Shown here: one piece after another, positions 33,979 through 42,798 of the stretch
How positions within the stretch are numbered: the stretch's first letter is position 1
How the letters are laid out: the number at the start of each line of letters is the position of its first letter
Assembly (NCBI RefSeq): GCF_016734765.1
Contig: NZ_JAERQE010000026.1
Span: 1-64,000, forward strand
From: Microvirga soli
Lineage (GTDB): Bacteria; Pseudomonadota; Alphaproteobacteria; Rhizobiales; Beijerinckiaceae
Length of the DNA: 64,000 nucleotides
Direction: 5' to 3'
Notes under the pieces: model-generated
What the model was told of the DNA's origin: nothing
The model's input: only the letters and a program-made list of their open reading frames with translations
Databases searched by the model: none
Made by a program: the position numbers and the translations under genes

Positions 33979-34854
33979 CTAGTGCCTGCTCGCGAGCCGC
34001 GGATCGAGGAGGTCGCGTAACCCGTCACCCAGGAGGTTTACGCCGAGCACCGTCAGCGACAGGAAGAGCGCCGGAAAGAAGATGATGTGCGGCGCCACCT
34101 GGAAGTAGCTGCGCCCTTCCGCGATTATATTGCCCCAGGTTGGCACCGTCGGCGGCGTGCCGGCTCCGATGAAGCTGAGGATTGACTCGGCGATGATCGC
34201 AGCCGCGCAGATATAGGTGCCCTGGACGATGAGCGGAGCGAGTGTATTGGGCAGGATGTGACGCACGAGGATCACGGGAAGGCGCGTTCCCGTGGCATAG
34301 GCGGCCTCGACAAAGGGCTGCTCGCGCAGGGTGAGCACGACCGACCGGACGAGCCGGGTAACCCGCGGGATCTCCGCGATCGTAATCGCGATGATCACGT
34401 TCTGCACGCTCGCTTGGGTGAGCGACACCAGCGCAATAGCCAGAAGAATCGCGGGGATCGCCATGAGGCCGTCCATGACCCGCATCAGGATGCCGTCGAC
34501 CACGCGGATAAAGCCTGTCACGAGTCCGAGAAACAACCCGGCCGCCAGGGCTAGAGTCGCCACTGTGAACCCGACGAAGAGCGAAATGCGCCCGCCGTAG
34601 AGCGTTCGGCTGTAGACATCACGACCGAGGAGATCCGTCCCGAACCAGTAGGTCTCCGATGGCGGGCGCAGCCTGCGAATGGGGGAGAGCTGGGTCGGAT
34701 CAATCGTTCCCAGCCACGGCGCGAGCAAGGCTACCAAGATCATGACGGCAAGGATCGCGGCGCCGGCGAAAATGGTGGGATGTCGGCGCCAAAATCGCCG
34801 GCGCACCATCGGCGGCGCCACGAGGATCGGAGCTACAGCGGTCTCGATCGTCAT
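33979..34854 (-). CDS. Peptide ABC transporter permease (DppC type), cluster 1
   Basis: A 291-aa membrane protein with an N-terminal helix (RRHPTIFAGAAILAVMILV), the motif YWFGTDLLGRDVYSRTLYG, and an EAA-like loop VEAAYATGTRLPVILVRHIL. It starts three bases after the DppB stop. Confidence 0.92.
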   Translation of the reverse strand: MTIETAVAPILVAPPMVRRRFWRRHPTIFAGAAILAVMILVALLAPWLGTIDPTQLSPIRRLRPPSETYWFGTDLLGRDVYSRTLYGGRISLFVGFTVATLALAAGLFLGLVTGFIRVVDGILMRVMDGLMAIPAILLAIALVSLTQASVQNVIIAITIAEIPRVTRLVRSVVLTLREQPFVEAAYATGTRLPVILVRHILPNTLAPLIVQGTYICAAAIIAESILSFIGAGTPPTVPTWGNIIAEGRSYFQVAPHIIFFPALFLSLTVLGVNLLGDGLRDLLDPRLASRH

Positions 34855-34857
34855 GGT

Positions 34858-35796
34858 TCAGTACCTGATGCGCGGATCGAACACCGCGTAGGAGATGTCG
34901 ATCATGAGGTTGATAAGCACGTAGACGGCTGCGAACAGCAGGATGACCCCCTGAATAATTGGGTAGTCGCGCCGCAGGATTGCATCGACGAGGAGACGTC
35001 CAAGACCTGGGATGGCGAACACCGTCTCGGTGACGACCACACCGCCGATGAGAAGCGCAATGCCGATGCCCACGATGGTGGCAATCGGTACTGCCGCATT
35101 GCCAAGGGCATGGCCCAGCACCTTGCGGTCGCCGAGGCCCTTCGCCTTGGCGGTGCGCACATAGTCCTGCGCCAGCACCTCCAGGAGGCTCGCCCTGGTA
35201 ATGCGGGCAATCAGAGCGATGTAGACGGTGCTGAGTGAGAGCGTCGGAAGCACAAGGTTGGCGAGCCAGGGCCCGACTCCTTGCGAGAGAGGCGTGTAGC
35301 CCTGCACAGGCAGCCACTGGAGCTTGATGGCGAAAAGCCAGATCAGCCCGTAGCCGAGGACGAACACCGGAATCGAGAAGCCGAGCACGCTCACCACCAT
35401 GACAAGGCGATCGATGAGCGCCTCTGCCTTCCAGGCCGACAGCGTTCCGAGCGGAATGGCCACGGCGATCGAGAACAAGATCGTAACAGTCGCGAGGGCC
35501 AACGTGGGCTCGATCCGCTGCGCGATGAGATGCGTGACCGGCAAGTTCGAGAAGATCGACGTGCCGAGATCCCCGGTGAGAAGTTGCCCTAAGAAAATCG
35601 CGAGGCGCACGTGGAACGGCTGATCGAGTCCCAGAACGGACCGGATGCGGGCGATCTCTTCGGGCGTTGCAAGGTCGCCCCCAATGATCGTTGCCGGATC
35701 GCCGGGAGCGAAATAGAGGAGCGAGAAGACCAGGATCGTAACGACCGCCAAAACCGGCACCGCGGCCACCAGACGGCGGAGGATGAACGTGATCAT
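34858..35796 (-). CDS. Peptide ABC transporter permease (DppB type), cluster 1
   Basis: A 312-aa permease starting MITFILRRLVAAVPVLAVV, the usual DppB N-terminus. ATG 35796 has a GCGAGG site; a much longer upstream reading is antisense-like Arg/Ser-rich sequence and was rejected. The EAA loop is DYVRTAKAKGLGDRKVLGHA. Confidence 0.92.
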   Translation of the reverse strand: MITFILRRLVAAVPVLAVVTILVFSLLYFAPGDPATIIGGDLATPEEIARIRSVLGLDQPFHVRLAIFLGQLLTGDLGTSIFSNLPVTHLIAQRIEPTLALATVTILFSIAVAIPLGTLSAWKAEALIDRLVMVVSVLGFSIPVFVLGYGLIWLFAIKLQWLPVQGYTPLSQGVGPWLANLVLPTLSLSTVYIALIARITRASLLEVLAQDYVRTAKAKGLGDRKVLGHALGNAAVPIATIVGIGIALLIGGVVVTETVFAIPGLGRLLVDAILRRDYPIIQGVILLFAAVYVLINLMIDISYAVFDPRIRY

Positions 35797-35821
35797 GGCA
35801 GCCTCGCCCCTTGCTCCAGGC

Positions 35822-37417
35822 CTACGCCTTGCGGATGTTCCAGACGAAAGGTGCGGATGCCGCGATGAGGCCTGTAATGTTGCGGCGCATCGCTGTGGGG
35901 AGCTGGTACTGGCCGATTGGCACATACGGAGCGGCCGTGAAGGCCTCCCGCTCCATCTGGGCCGCGATAGCGCGTTGCTCGTCGAGACTCCCGGACTTGA
36001 GCGAATCCTGCCGAAGCTTCTCAATCGTCGGATTCGTGGGCCAGCCCGGCCAAGCGGCGCGACCATGGCCGCGAAGCGCGAGGTGCGAGGTCGGGCTCAT
36101 GAACTCGACGCCCACGGCCGTCGTGTGGAAGATGTTCCAGCCGCCCTTGTCGGGTGCCTCCTGCGAGGCGCGGCGGGCGAGCACCGTTCCCCAATCGGTC
36201 GCAACGAGTTCCACGTTCATCCCGAGCCGTTTGAGGAGGTCCTCGGTAACGAGGCCGAGAGTGTGGAGATAAGCGAGATCCGTCGGCGAGATGATGACAA
36301 CCTTCTCGCCCTTGTACCCGCTGTCCCGCAGCATGGCCTTGGCCTTGTCGAGGTTAGCGATCATCGCCTCGCCCCCCGCACCCGTCGACATGGGCGTGCC
36401 GCACGGGAAGAACGACTTGCACTCCCGGAACAGCTTTGGATTGCCGACCATCGCGGTCATGTAATCGTTCTGACTGGCGGCAGCGAGCACCGCCTGCCGG
36501 ACCTTGGGATTGTCGAAAGGAGGATGCAGGTGATTGAAACGCAGGAGCACGACCGTGCCAATCGGATCAAAGCTTGTGATCGTGATATCCCTGCTCTGCT
36601 CCAGGACCGGTAACAGATCCCCTTGGGGCTGCTCGTACCAGTCGACCTCGCCGCGCTGGAGGGCTGCGGTTGCAGTGGCTGGGTCGGGGATGATAACCCA
36701 TTCCACCCGATCGAGATGCACCACCTTGCCGCCCGCATGGCCATCGATCGGCTCGTTGCGGGGCACATAGCCTTCGAAGCGCGCATAGGCGGCGCGGCTG
36801 CCGGGAACCCACTCATTGGCGAGGAACCGGAAGGGTCCGGAGCCGATCGCTTCCTTGATCGGTGTCGCCGGATCGGTCTGGGCAATCCGCTCCGGCATGA
36901 TGAAGGGTACGGGGCTCGACGGCTTGCCCAGCGCTTCGATCAGGAGCGGGAACGGCTCCTTCAATCGGAACTGGAAGGTTCGATCGTCAATGACCGGCAT
37001 CTCGTCCGTAAGAGCCATGACAGTCTGGCCGAAACCATCACGGGCCGCCCAGCGCTTGAGGCTCGCGACGACGTCGCGCGAGCGGACGGGCTCGCCGTCA
37101 TGGAACTTCAGCCCCTCGCGTAGGCGGATGGTGTACGTCTTTCCGTCTGTTGAGACCTCGTGGCCTTCGGCCATCTGAGGCTTCGGCTTGAACTGAGAGT
37201 CGAACGAATAAAGCGTATCGTAGACCATGTAGCCGTGATTGCGCACGACGTATCCCGTGGTGCCGATGGGGTCGATCGACGACAGGTTGGCGTGGGGGAT
37301 GAACTTCAAGGTCCGGTTCGCCGCCTGAGCGATTGCCGGAGCCCGTCCGTTTAGGGTGAAGCCGGTGGCGAGCGCTGCAGCGCTGCCTTTGAGAACCGTT
37401 CTCCTCGATAGAGTCAT
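35822..37417 (-). CDS. Peptide ABC transporter substrate-binding protein, cluster 1
   Basis: A 531-aa SBP_bac_5 protein with a twin-arginine-type signal (MTLSRRTVLKGSAAALATGF). It shows the family features DTLYSFDSQFKPKPQMAEGH and LKFHDGEPVRSRDVV. It would bind di- or oligopeptides or a similar cargo in the periplasm. First gene of the importer, ~100 bases after the M81 peptidase gene on the same strand. Confidence 0.9.
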   Translation of the reverse strand: MTLSRRTVLKGSAAALATGFTLNGRAPAIAQAANRTLKFIPHANLSSIDPIGTTGYVVRNHGYMVYDTLYSFDSQFKPKPQMAEGHEVSTDGKTYTIRLREGLKFHDGEPVRSRDVVASLKRWAARDGFGQTVMALTDEMPVIDDRTFQFRLKEPFPLLIEALGKPSSPVPFIMPERIAQTDPATPIKEAIGSGPFRFLANEWVPGSRAAYARFEGYVPRNEPIDGHAGGKVVHLDRVEWVIIPDPATATAALQRGEVDWYEQPQGDLLPVLEQSRDITITSFDPIGTVVLLRFNHLHPPFDNPKVRQAVLAAASQNDYMTAMVGNPKLFRECKSFFPCGTPMSTGAGGEAMIANLDKAKAMLRDSGYKGEKVVIISPTDLAYLHTLGLVTEDLLKRLGMNVELVATDWGTVLARRASQEAPDKGGWNIFHTTAVGVEFMSPTSHLALRGHGRAAWPGWPTNPTIEKLRQDSLKSGSLDEQRAIAAQMEREAFTAAPYVPIGQYQLPTAMRRNITGLIAASAPFVWNIRKA

Positions 37418-37516
37418 GCTTGTCCTCCACTCCGTTTTATCGGCCTACGTGCTGCTGGTTGTAATCTCCATCTTCGTAGGCTCCAAAGGGAGCCTGCGAA
37501 CTCGCTCCGGTTCGTC

Positions 37517-38992
37517 TTAAGGAAGGTTCGTTCCCGCAAACGGGTCCGCAACCTTGGGCCAGTAGGGTGTCGTTCGCTTCGTGTACGGGATCTTGTCGTA
37601 GTCGGGCGCAATCGCACCAGGCGCCGCGACGTAGCGTATCGCGCTTGCGACAGGTGCGAACGCCGCATAGAAATGCTGCGTGGATTTCACCACGACGAGC
37701 CGCTTGTCGTCCAGGGTACAGCCGATCCCCGTGAACGCGTCGGGAGCGAACGTCTGCTGCCGAATCGACATTAGGATGATGTGAATGCCGTCGGCCTCCA
37801 CGTAGGCGCTCGGACCCATCGTGGCCCGGCCGCCGCTCAGGCCACTCTGCGTGTGGTTCTCGGCGAGGCCACGCACGGTGACGCGCAGGTCGACTGGATC
37901 GCCGGATGCCACACCGCACTTGCCGCCGATGCGCAGATCGAAGGTCGAGCCGATCCCGGCTTCGAAGCAGATTTGCACGGCGACCGGATCCCAGTAGCAC
38001 CCGGTGGCCACGTTGCGCACGCCGCGATCGACGAGGCGCCGCAGGATTGCGGTGTTGTCAGCGGGTGCACCGCCGCCGGCGTTGTCGGCTACGTCGGCCA
38101 GAACGATGGGGCGTCCGCCCGATACCTCCTCGCCCGCGGTGATGCCCTCGTCGATGCTGTCGTGCCGGGTGGTGGTCGCCTCGCGCATGGCCCAGACCTC
38201 CTGTCCGAGCTGGCATGCGAGGGCTTGCGCCTTCGCCTCGTCACCGTCGGCGATCACGAGCATCTTGGCGCCCACATCCGGCACATCGCCCCATGGAAAG
38301 CCGTGTCCGAAGGAGATCGACAGGATGCCGTCCTTGCCCTCGAGCGACTGCATCCGCTTGACGAACGTTCTCATGGGCTCGTCGGGCGTGCGCCACATGC
38401 TCACCATCCGGCAGTCGTAGTAGGCCATTACGGGGCGCACCCGACCCTCCTTCGCGGCGATGCAGAGCGTGTAGAGCTCATGGGCGCGCTCGCCGATATC
38501 GGTGTGAGGATACTCCTTGAAGGTGATGATCACGTCGGCCGAAGTGCGCATCAGTTCCGTGAGGTGGCAGTGGAGGTCAAGCTCGATGCCGATCTTGGCG
38601 TCGGGCCCCACAATCTCGCGCACCTTGGCGAGGGTGTCGCCCTCACAGTCGTCATAGCCGTCGGCCACCATCGCGCCGTGCATGAAGAGCAACACGACAT
38701 CGATCGGCATGGCCTTCCGAAGATCGTCGAGGAGGGTGTCCCTGAGTTCCTCGTACACATGGCGCAGGGTCGAACCCGCCGGTTGTGCGAAAGTTGAAAT
38801 GCTTTCGGCGACCGTGTGCCCCTCAGCCTCCGCCATGCGGCGCCACTCGATCAGTGGGATGTTTCCGAGGCGCGCCGCCTGCCGGCTGCCGTCGTTACGG
38901 AAGAACTCGCGTTCTACGAAGGCGACGCGGCCTGTCGGGAGGGGCGAAAAGGTGTTGGTTTCCGTAGCCAGAGCGGCAATGAAGACGTTCAC
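37517..38992 (-). CDS. M81-family metallopeptidase (MlrC-like)
   Basis: A 491-aa protein of the M81/MlrC family, which includes the enzyme finishing linearised-microcystin breakdown. It begins FIAALATETNTFSPLPTG, as in the family. Zinc-site candidates include the GIELDLHCHLTE block and FKEYPHTDIGERA. The C-terminal MlrC domain follows (GGRPIVLADVADNAGGGAPADN). GTG 38992 overlaps the TGA of the upstream oxidoreductase (GTGA). Its place between an amino-acid oxidase and a peptide importer suggests it cleaves imported unusual peptides. Confidence 0.88.
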   Translation of the reverse strand: MNVFIAALATETNTFSPLPTGRVAFVEREFFRNDGSRQAARLGNIPLIEWRRMAEAEGHTVAESISTFAQPAGSTLRHVYEELRDTLLDDLRKAMPIDVVLLFMHGAMVADGYDDCEGDTLAKVREIVGPDAKIGIELDLHCHLTELMRTSADVIITFKEYPHTDIGERAHELYTLCIAAKEGRVRPVMAYYDCRMVSMWRTPDEPMRTFVKRMQSLEGKDGILSISFGHGFPWGDVPDVGAKMLVIADGDEAKAQALACQLGQEVWAMREATTTRHDSIDEGITAGEEVSGGRPIVLADVADNAGGGAPADNTAILRRLVDRGVRNVATGCYWDPVAVQICFEAGIGSTFDLRIGGKCGVASGDPVDLRVTVRGLAENHTQSGLSGGRATMGPSAYVEADGIHIILMSIRQQTFAPDAFTGIGCTLDDKRLVVVKSTQHFYAAFAPVASAIRYVAAPGAIAPDYDKIPYTKRTTPYWPKVADPFAGTNLP

Positions 38993-40152
38993 GCGGTTCT
39001 CCTTGCTTTTGTGGGCCTAAAGCGATTGGGGCTGAGGGCAGCGGCCGTGACCCCACAATCCTGAATATCGGAGGGAAGGAACTGGCCCAGAGCGAGCGCA
39101 GCGGCCGTACGAGCGAGCGCTGGCGCCGTCTGGAAGCCGTAGCCGCCTTGGCCAGCCAGCCAGAAGAATCCTTCGGCAGACGGATCATAGCCGACCACCG
39201 GCGTCCGGTCCGATGCGAAGGTACGGAGGCCAGCCCAGCGGCGCGCGACGCGGCGGACCGGCAGGTCGGCCGCGGTCTGGATGCGCTCGATTGCGACGGC
39301 GACATCCATGTCGTCGGGCTGGGCATCGCCGGGAGGAGAGGGGCTTTCGTCCGCCGGTGAGACCAGCAGCATGCCCGCATCGGGCTTGAAGTAGAAGTCT
39401 TCCTCGGCGCCGATGACGAGCGGCCATTCGCGCGATTGAACGTCCGCTGGGGGTTCGATCATGAAGGCCGTGCGCCGCAGTGGACAAAGCCCGATGGGGG
39501 CAATGCCAGCCTTGATGGCAACAGTATCGCACCAGGCACCGGCGGCATTGACGAGCGTCGGCGCGCGCACGGCTCCCGCCTTGGTTTCGATCACCCAGCT
39601 ATCGCCTGCCGTGCGCGCAATACCGGTGACCTCGGCATTCATCAGGCTACGGCCGCCGCGCTCCCTCATGAGGCGCAGGAAGCCTTGCAGGACGGCATTG
39701 GTATCGATGTCCCGCGCGTCCGGTTCGAACACGCCTTGCGTGACCCAGGACTGACGCAGCACCGGAACGAGGGCTCGGGCTTGGTCTGCCGACACAGCTC
39801 GGACGCTCGGCACCAGGGCTCGTGCAGCTTGGAGAAGACTATCAAGCGTCTTTTCGTGGCCGGTGCTGCCCACGTGCAGTGCACCCCGAGGCGATAAGAG
39901 GGGATAGTCGGTGAACCCTGAAGGAGGAGCCTCGAGAAAGGAGCGGCTCGCAACCGACAAGCCACGAATAACCGCGTTGCCGTAAGCCTCCGAAAACAGC
40001 GCAGCGGAGCGACCGGAGGTATGATAGCCCGGCTGGCTCTCCTGCTCGAGGAGCAGCACGGACCGCTCAGTCGCCAAATACGCAGCAACCGATGCGCCCG
40101 CGATTCCTGCTCCGACGACAGCAACGTCGACCTCGATCACGCCGGCCCTCAC
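38989..40152 (-). CDS. DadA/DAO-family FAD oxidoreductase
   Basis: A 387-aa flavoprotein with VDVAVVGAGIAGASVAAYLA (FAD, ~8-27) and a typical FAD-contact block QPGYHTSGRSAALFSEAYG. The C-terminal part includes GLRTFASDRTPVVGYDP and FFWLAGQGGYGFQTAPA. It probably oxidises a D-amino acid or another amino acid. Its overlap with the M81 gene implies joint expression, fitting breakdown of peptides to amino acids and then to keto acids. Confidence 0.82.
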   Translation of the reverse strand: MRAGVIEVDVAVVGAGIAGASVAAYLATERSVLLLEQESQPGYHTSGRSAALFSEAYGNAVIRGLSVASRSFLEAPPSGFTDYPLLSPRGALHVGSTGHEKTLDSLLQAARALVPSVRAVSADQARALVPVLRQSWVTQGVFEPDARDIDTNAVLQGFLRLMRERGGRSLMNAEVTGIARTAGDSWVIETKAGAVRAPTLVNAAGAWCDTVAIKAGIAPIGLCPLRRTAFMIEPPADVQSREWPLVIGAEEDFYFKPDAGMLLVSPADESPSPPGDAQPDDMDVAVAIERIQTAADLPVRRVARRWAGLRTFASDRTPVVGYDPSAEGFFWLAGQGGYGFQTAPALARTAAALALGQFLPSDIQDCGVTAAALSPNRFRPTKARRTA

Positions 40153-40234
40153 CGTTCTCTGCTGCGATTCCGGGCAGCATGGCGGCCTGCTTGCGTTTCG
40201 TCAAATAATTTTCTTATAGGAAACATGCTTTCAA

Positions 40235-41758
40235 TCAGGCGCCAAGAACGAGCGCCTCGCGGCGAAAGTCCGCGGCGCCGCAGAAAACCCCGTTGGCGAG
40301 AACTTCAATGGCTTCTGCGGAGCCGAAGAACGGAGAGGTTGATGCTGCGAGGGTGGTGTCGATTCCGAGTGCGCCGAGCGCAGGCCGGTCGATCCCGTGC
40401 TCGACCAGAATGTTGCCGTCGAGATCCAGGGACCACCGGGGCTCACCGATCGCCTGGGTGATGGGCATCTCGTGAACGAGCCTGTTCGAGATTACCTGTG
40501 CCAGCGTGATCGTCTGCCCCGGACCGCCGGGCGTTCCGAGGAGGAACCGGATCCTCCCGTCCTTCAAGATCATTGCCGGACTTAAGGTGTGGGCGGGCCG
40601 CTTACCGCCCGCGAGAACATTCGGACTGTGTGGATCCGTCGAGAAGCCACGCATGCGATTGTTGAGCAGGATTCCGGTGGCGGGATCGTGCACGAAGCTG
40701 CCGAAGAGAGTGAACACGCTTTGAACCAGCGTAACCCCGTTGCCATGCCGGTCGATGACGGAGACCACGGCAGTCCCGCCTCGATCTGTCGCCGTCTTGG
40801 GTGCGGCATCCGGCACCAACGGCCGGTTCAAGAGTTCGCTCGTGGGCACAGCGGAAAAGCGGGGATCTGCGATACGGTGCTGGCTGGCCTGGAAGGCCGC
40901 CTTCGCAGCCCCGATCAGATGCTTCAGGCGCTCAGCCGATCCCAGCGGCGCCGCTTCGAATTCGGCGCCGAGTTCTTCGAGAACCTTAAGCTGCAGCAGA
41001 AGCAAGATGCCGTAAGAGTTGGGCGGAACCGCATGGACCGTGTGGCCCCGGAAGCGGGTTGCGATTGGCTCGACCCATTCAGGTTTAAACGTCGCAAGAT
41101 CCTGTTCCGTCAGGAGCCCTCCTCGATGACGGATCACCGCCGCAAGTGCTTGAGCGATGCGTCCGGAGTAATAAGCGCCGGCGCCTTTCAGTGTGATCTC
41201 GTCGAGTGTCGCTGCAAGGGCCTCTTGCCGGATGATCGCACCTTCCGGCGCCGGCGCACCGCCGGGAAGGAAGAGTGCTGAGAGGGACGGCTCCGCTTCG
41301 AGCTGAGCACGATATTCCACGAGCGTCGACGCAAAAGCCCGGGAGGTCGGCACGCCACGGGCGGCCGCCCGCACGGACGGCTCCAAGAGGCGGCGCCAGG
41401 GGAGCCTGCCGAAGCGCTCGTGGAGGGTGCCCCAGCCGGCGACGAGTCCGGGCACTGTCGCGGAGCGCGGGCCAACAAGCAGATCCTGCCGCGACAGTGT
41501 TTCGAGACTCGACGCTTCCGGCGCGTACCCGGTGGCATTCAAGGCGTGCACGCGGCCCTGTGCGGCGTCGTAGACGAGGGCGACGCCATCGCCCCCGATG
41601 CTCACCGCCTGCGGCAGCGCGACCGTCAGCACCGCAGCGGCCGCCACCACGGCGTCCGCTGCCGATCCTCCTTCTGTCAGGACGCTCCATCCGGCGGCTG
41701 TTGCCAGCGGATGGCCTGACACGACCATGCCGTCGGTTCCATAAACGGCCGGCTGCAT
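40235..41758 (-). CDS. Gamma-glutamyltransferase-family enzyme
   Basis: A 507-aa Ntn-hydrolase of the GGT family. The nucleophile Thr that becomes the new N-terminus after self-cleavage is in DRGGTAVVSVIDRHGN, giving large and small subunits. GGSAADAVVAAAAVLTV (N-terminal) and LLNNRMRGFS and TPGGPGQTI (C-terminal) support the family. No signal peptide is visible, so it may be cytosolic, unlike the periplasmic E. coli enzyme. A GAGGAGG site precedes ATG 41758. Confidence 0.88.
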   Translation of the reverse strand: MQPAVYGTDGMVVSGHPLATAAGWSVLTEGGSAADAVVAAAAVLTVALPQAVSIGGDGVALVYDAAQGRVHALNATGYAPEASSLETLSRQDLLVGPRSATVPGLVAGWGTLHERFGRLPWRRLLEPSVRAAARGVPTSRAFASTLVEYRAQLEAEPSLSALFLPGGAPAPEGAIIRQEALAATLDEITLKGAGAYYSGRIAQALAAVIRHRGGLLTEQDLATFKPEWVEPIATRFRGHTVHAVPPNSYGILLLLQLKVLEELGAEFEAAPLGSAERLKHLIGAAKAAFQASQHRIADPRFSAVPTSELLNRPLVPDAAPKTATDRGGTAVVSVIDRHGNGVTLVQSVFTLFGSFVHDPATGILLNNRMRGFSTDPHSPNVLAGGKRPAHTLSPAMILKDGRIRFLLGTPGGPGQTITLAQVISNRLVHEMPITQAIGEPRWSLDLDGNILVEHGIDRPALGALGIDTTLAASTSPFFGSAEAIEVLANGVFCGAADFRREALVLGA

Positions 41759-41846
41759 CGGAGAGCCTCCTCAAGATTGCAGTGCGAAACCAACGACGGG
41801 TCCTACGCCACCCGTCCCCTCGGCGGTTGAGAGAGCAGAATGGTTT

Positions 41847-42596
41847 TCAGCGTGCCGGATCGGTTCCGGGCACCGGATCGCTTCCGGCTGGTCGGCGCTT
41901 GGCGCCGCGGGGCAGCTTCACAGGCTCGGCTGCAGTTTCGCCCTTGCTGCGATTGTCGATTATTGCCTGAAGCCGCTTGTCAAAATTCGACTCGTCGCTG
42001 GAGCAAACCGCCAATACCAAAGCGTCCTCCTGGCCGGCTGCGAGGTAGGCGTGTCCCATAGTGCTGTCGAGGTAGATCGAGTCACCCCGGTGCAGCAGCA
42101 CGGGCTCGTAGAACACCGTGTGGACGGTAATCGCCCCTTCGAGGACATAGATGAACTCCTCGCCGGCATGGCTGACGAGCGGGCCGAATTCCTGGATTGT
42201 GTGCGACTTGATGCGTGTGACGACGGGGACCATGCGCTTGTCGGCAAGCTCGGTGCAGAGATAGCGGTACTCGTAGTTAGCTGTTCTCTGCAGGACACCG
42301 TCGCCGTTCCTCGTAATGGACCGCCGAGCCGTCACCATGGTGGGATGCTCGGGCGGTGCGAAGAGCTCCGCGAACCCGATCTCGAGCCCATGGGCGAGCT
42401 GCACCAGCTTATCGTAGGTGAGTGACATCTGGTCATGCTCGACCTTGGAGAGCGTCGAGATGGCGAGGCCTGTACGTTCGGCCACGTCGCGCAGCGTCAA
42501 TCCCCGACGCTGGCGAATCAGGCGCAGCTGCTCGCTCAGGCGGGCCCGTGAAGCGTCGCTGCCTTTGGCGAGGCGGTGACCTGCAGCTTTCTGCAT
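41847..42596 (-). CDS. XRE-family regulator with C-terminal cupin
   Basis: A 249-aa regulator: helix-turn-helix (~20-75, LRLIRQRRGLTLRDVAERTG, AISTLSKVEHDQMSL) plus a cupin sensor (GEEFIYVLEGAITV, LHRGDSIYLDSTMGHAY). This architecture (PuuR/SutR-like) often controls amine or amino-acid catabolism. ATG 42596 has an AGAGAG site. It is divergent from the serine hydrolase/peptide importer 2 operon and upstream of the GGT gene, so it may control both. Confidence 0.88.
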   Translation of the reverse strand: MQKAAGHRLAKGSDASRARLSEQLRLIRQRRGLTLRDVAERTGLAISTLSKVEHDQMSLTYDKLVQLAHGLEIGFAELFAPPEHPTMVTARRSITRNGDGVLQRTANYEYRYLCTELADKRMVPVVTRIKSHTIQEFGPLVSHAGEEFIYVLEGAITVHTVFYEPVLLHRGDSIYLDSTMGHAYLAAGQEDALVLAVCSSDESNFDKRLQAIIDNRSKGETAAEPVKLPRGAKRRPAGSDPVPGTDPAR

Positions 42597-42741
42597 CGTG
42601 AAACTCTCTTTCAAAACGGATGTGGCGCCCATCGGATAGGTCGCCACCGCTTCTTCGCCTTGGGCGCGAAAATCTCCATACCCGATGATGCGACGGCGAC
42701 GCCGATGTAAGTCATCGCGGCACTATCACCATGTTTCTTAT

Positions 42742-42787
42742 GCGCAAACAACTTGACTTGATCGTAAACCAAATCCACCGTTTGCGC
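42742..42787. promoter_or_regulatory. Candidate XRE-cupin operator
   Basis: Perfect inverted arms GCGCAAAC (42742-42749) and GTTTGCGC (42780-42787) flank TTGACTTG in the divergent gap. Spacing (~30 bases) suggests two half-site dimers or a looped site. Confidence 0.35.
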
Positions 42788-42798
42788 TATGAGGCCGA

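Noticed and set aside
35797..36066. 90-codon N-terminal extension of the DppB permease
   Set aside because: The extension is Arg/Ser/Pro-rich, antisense to the binding-protein gene, and a normal DppB start with a ribosome site exists at 35796.
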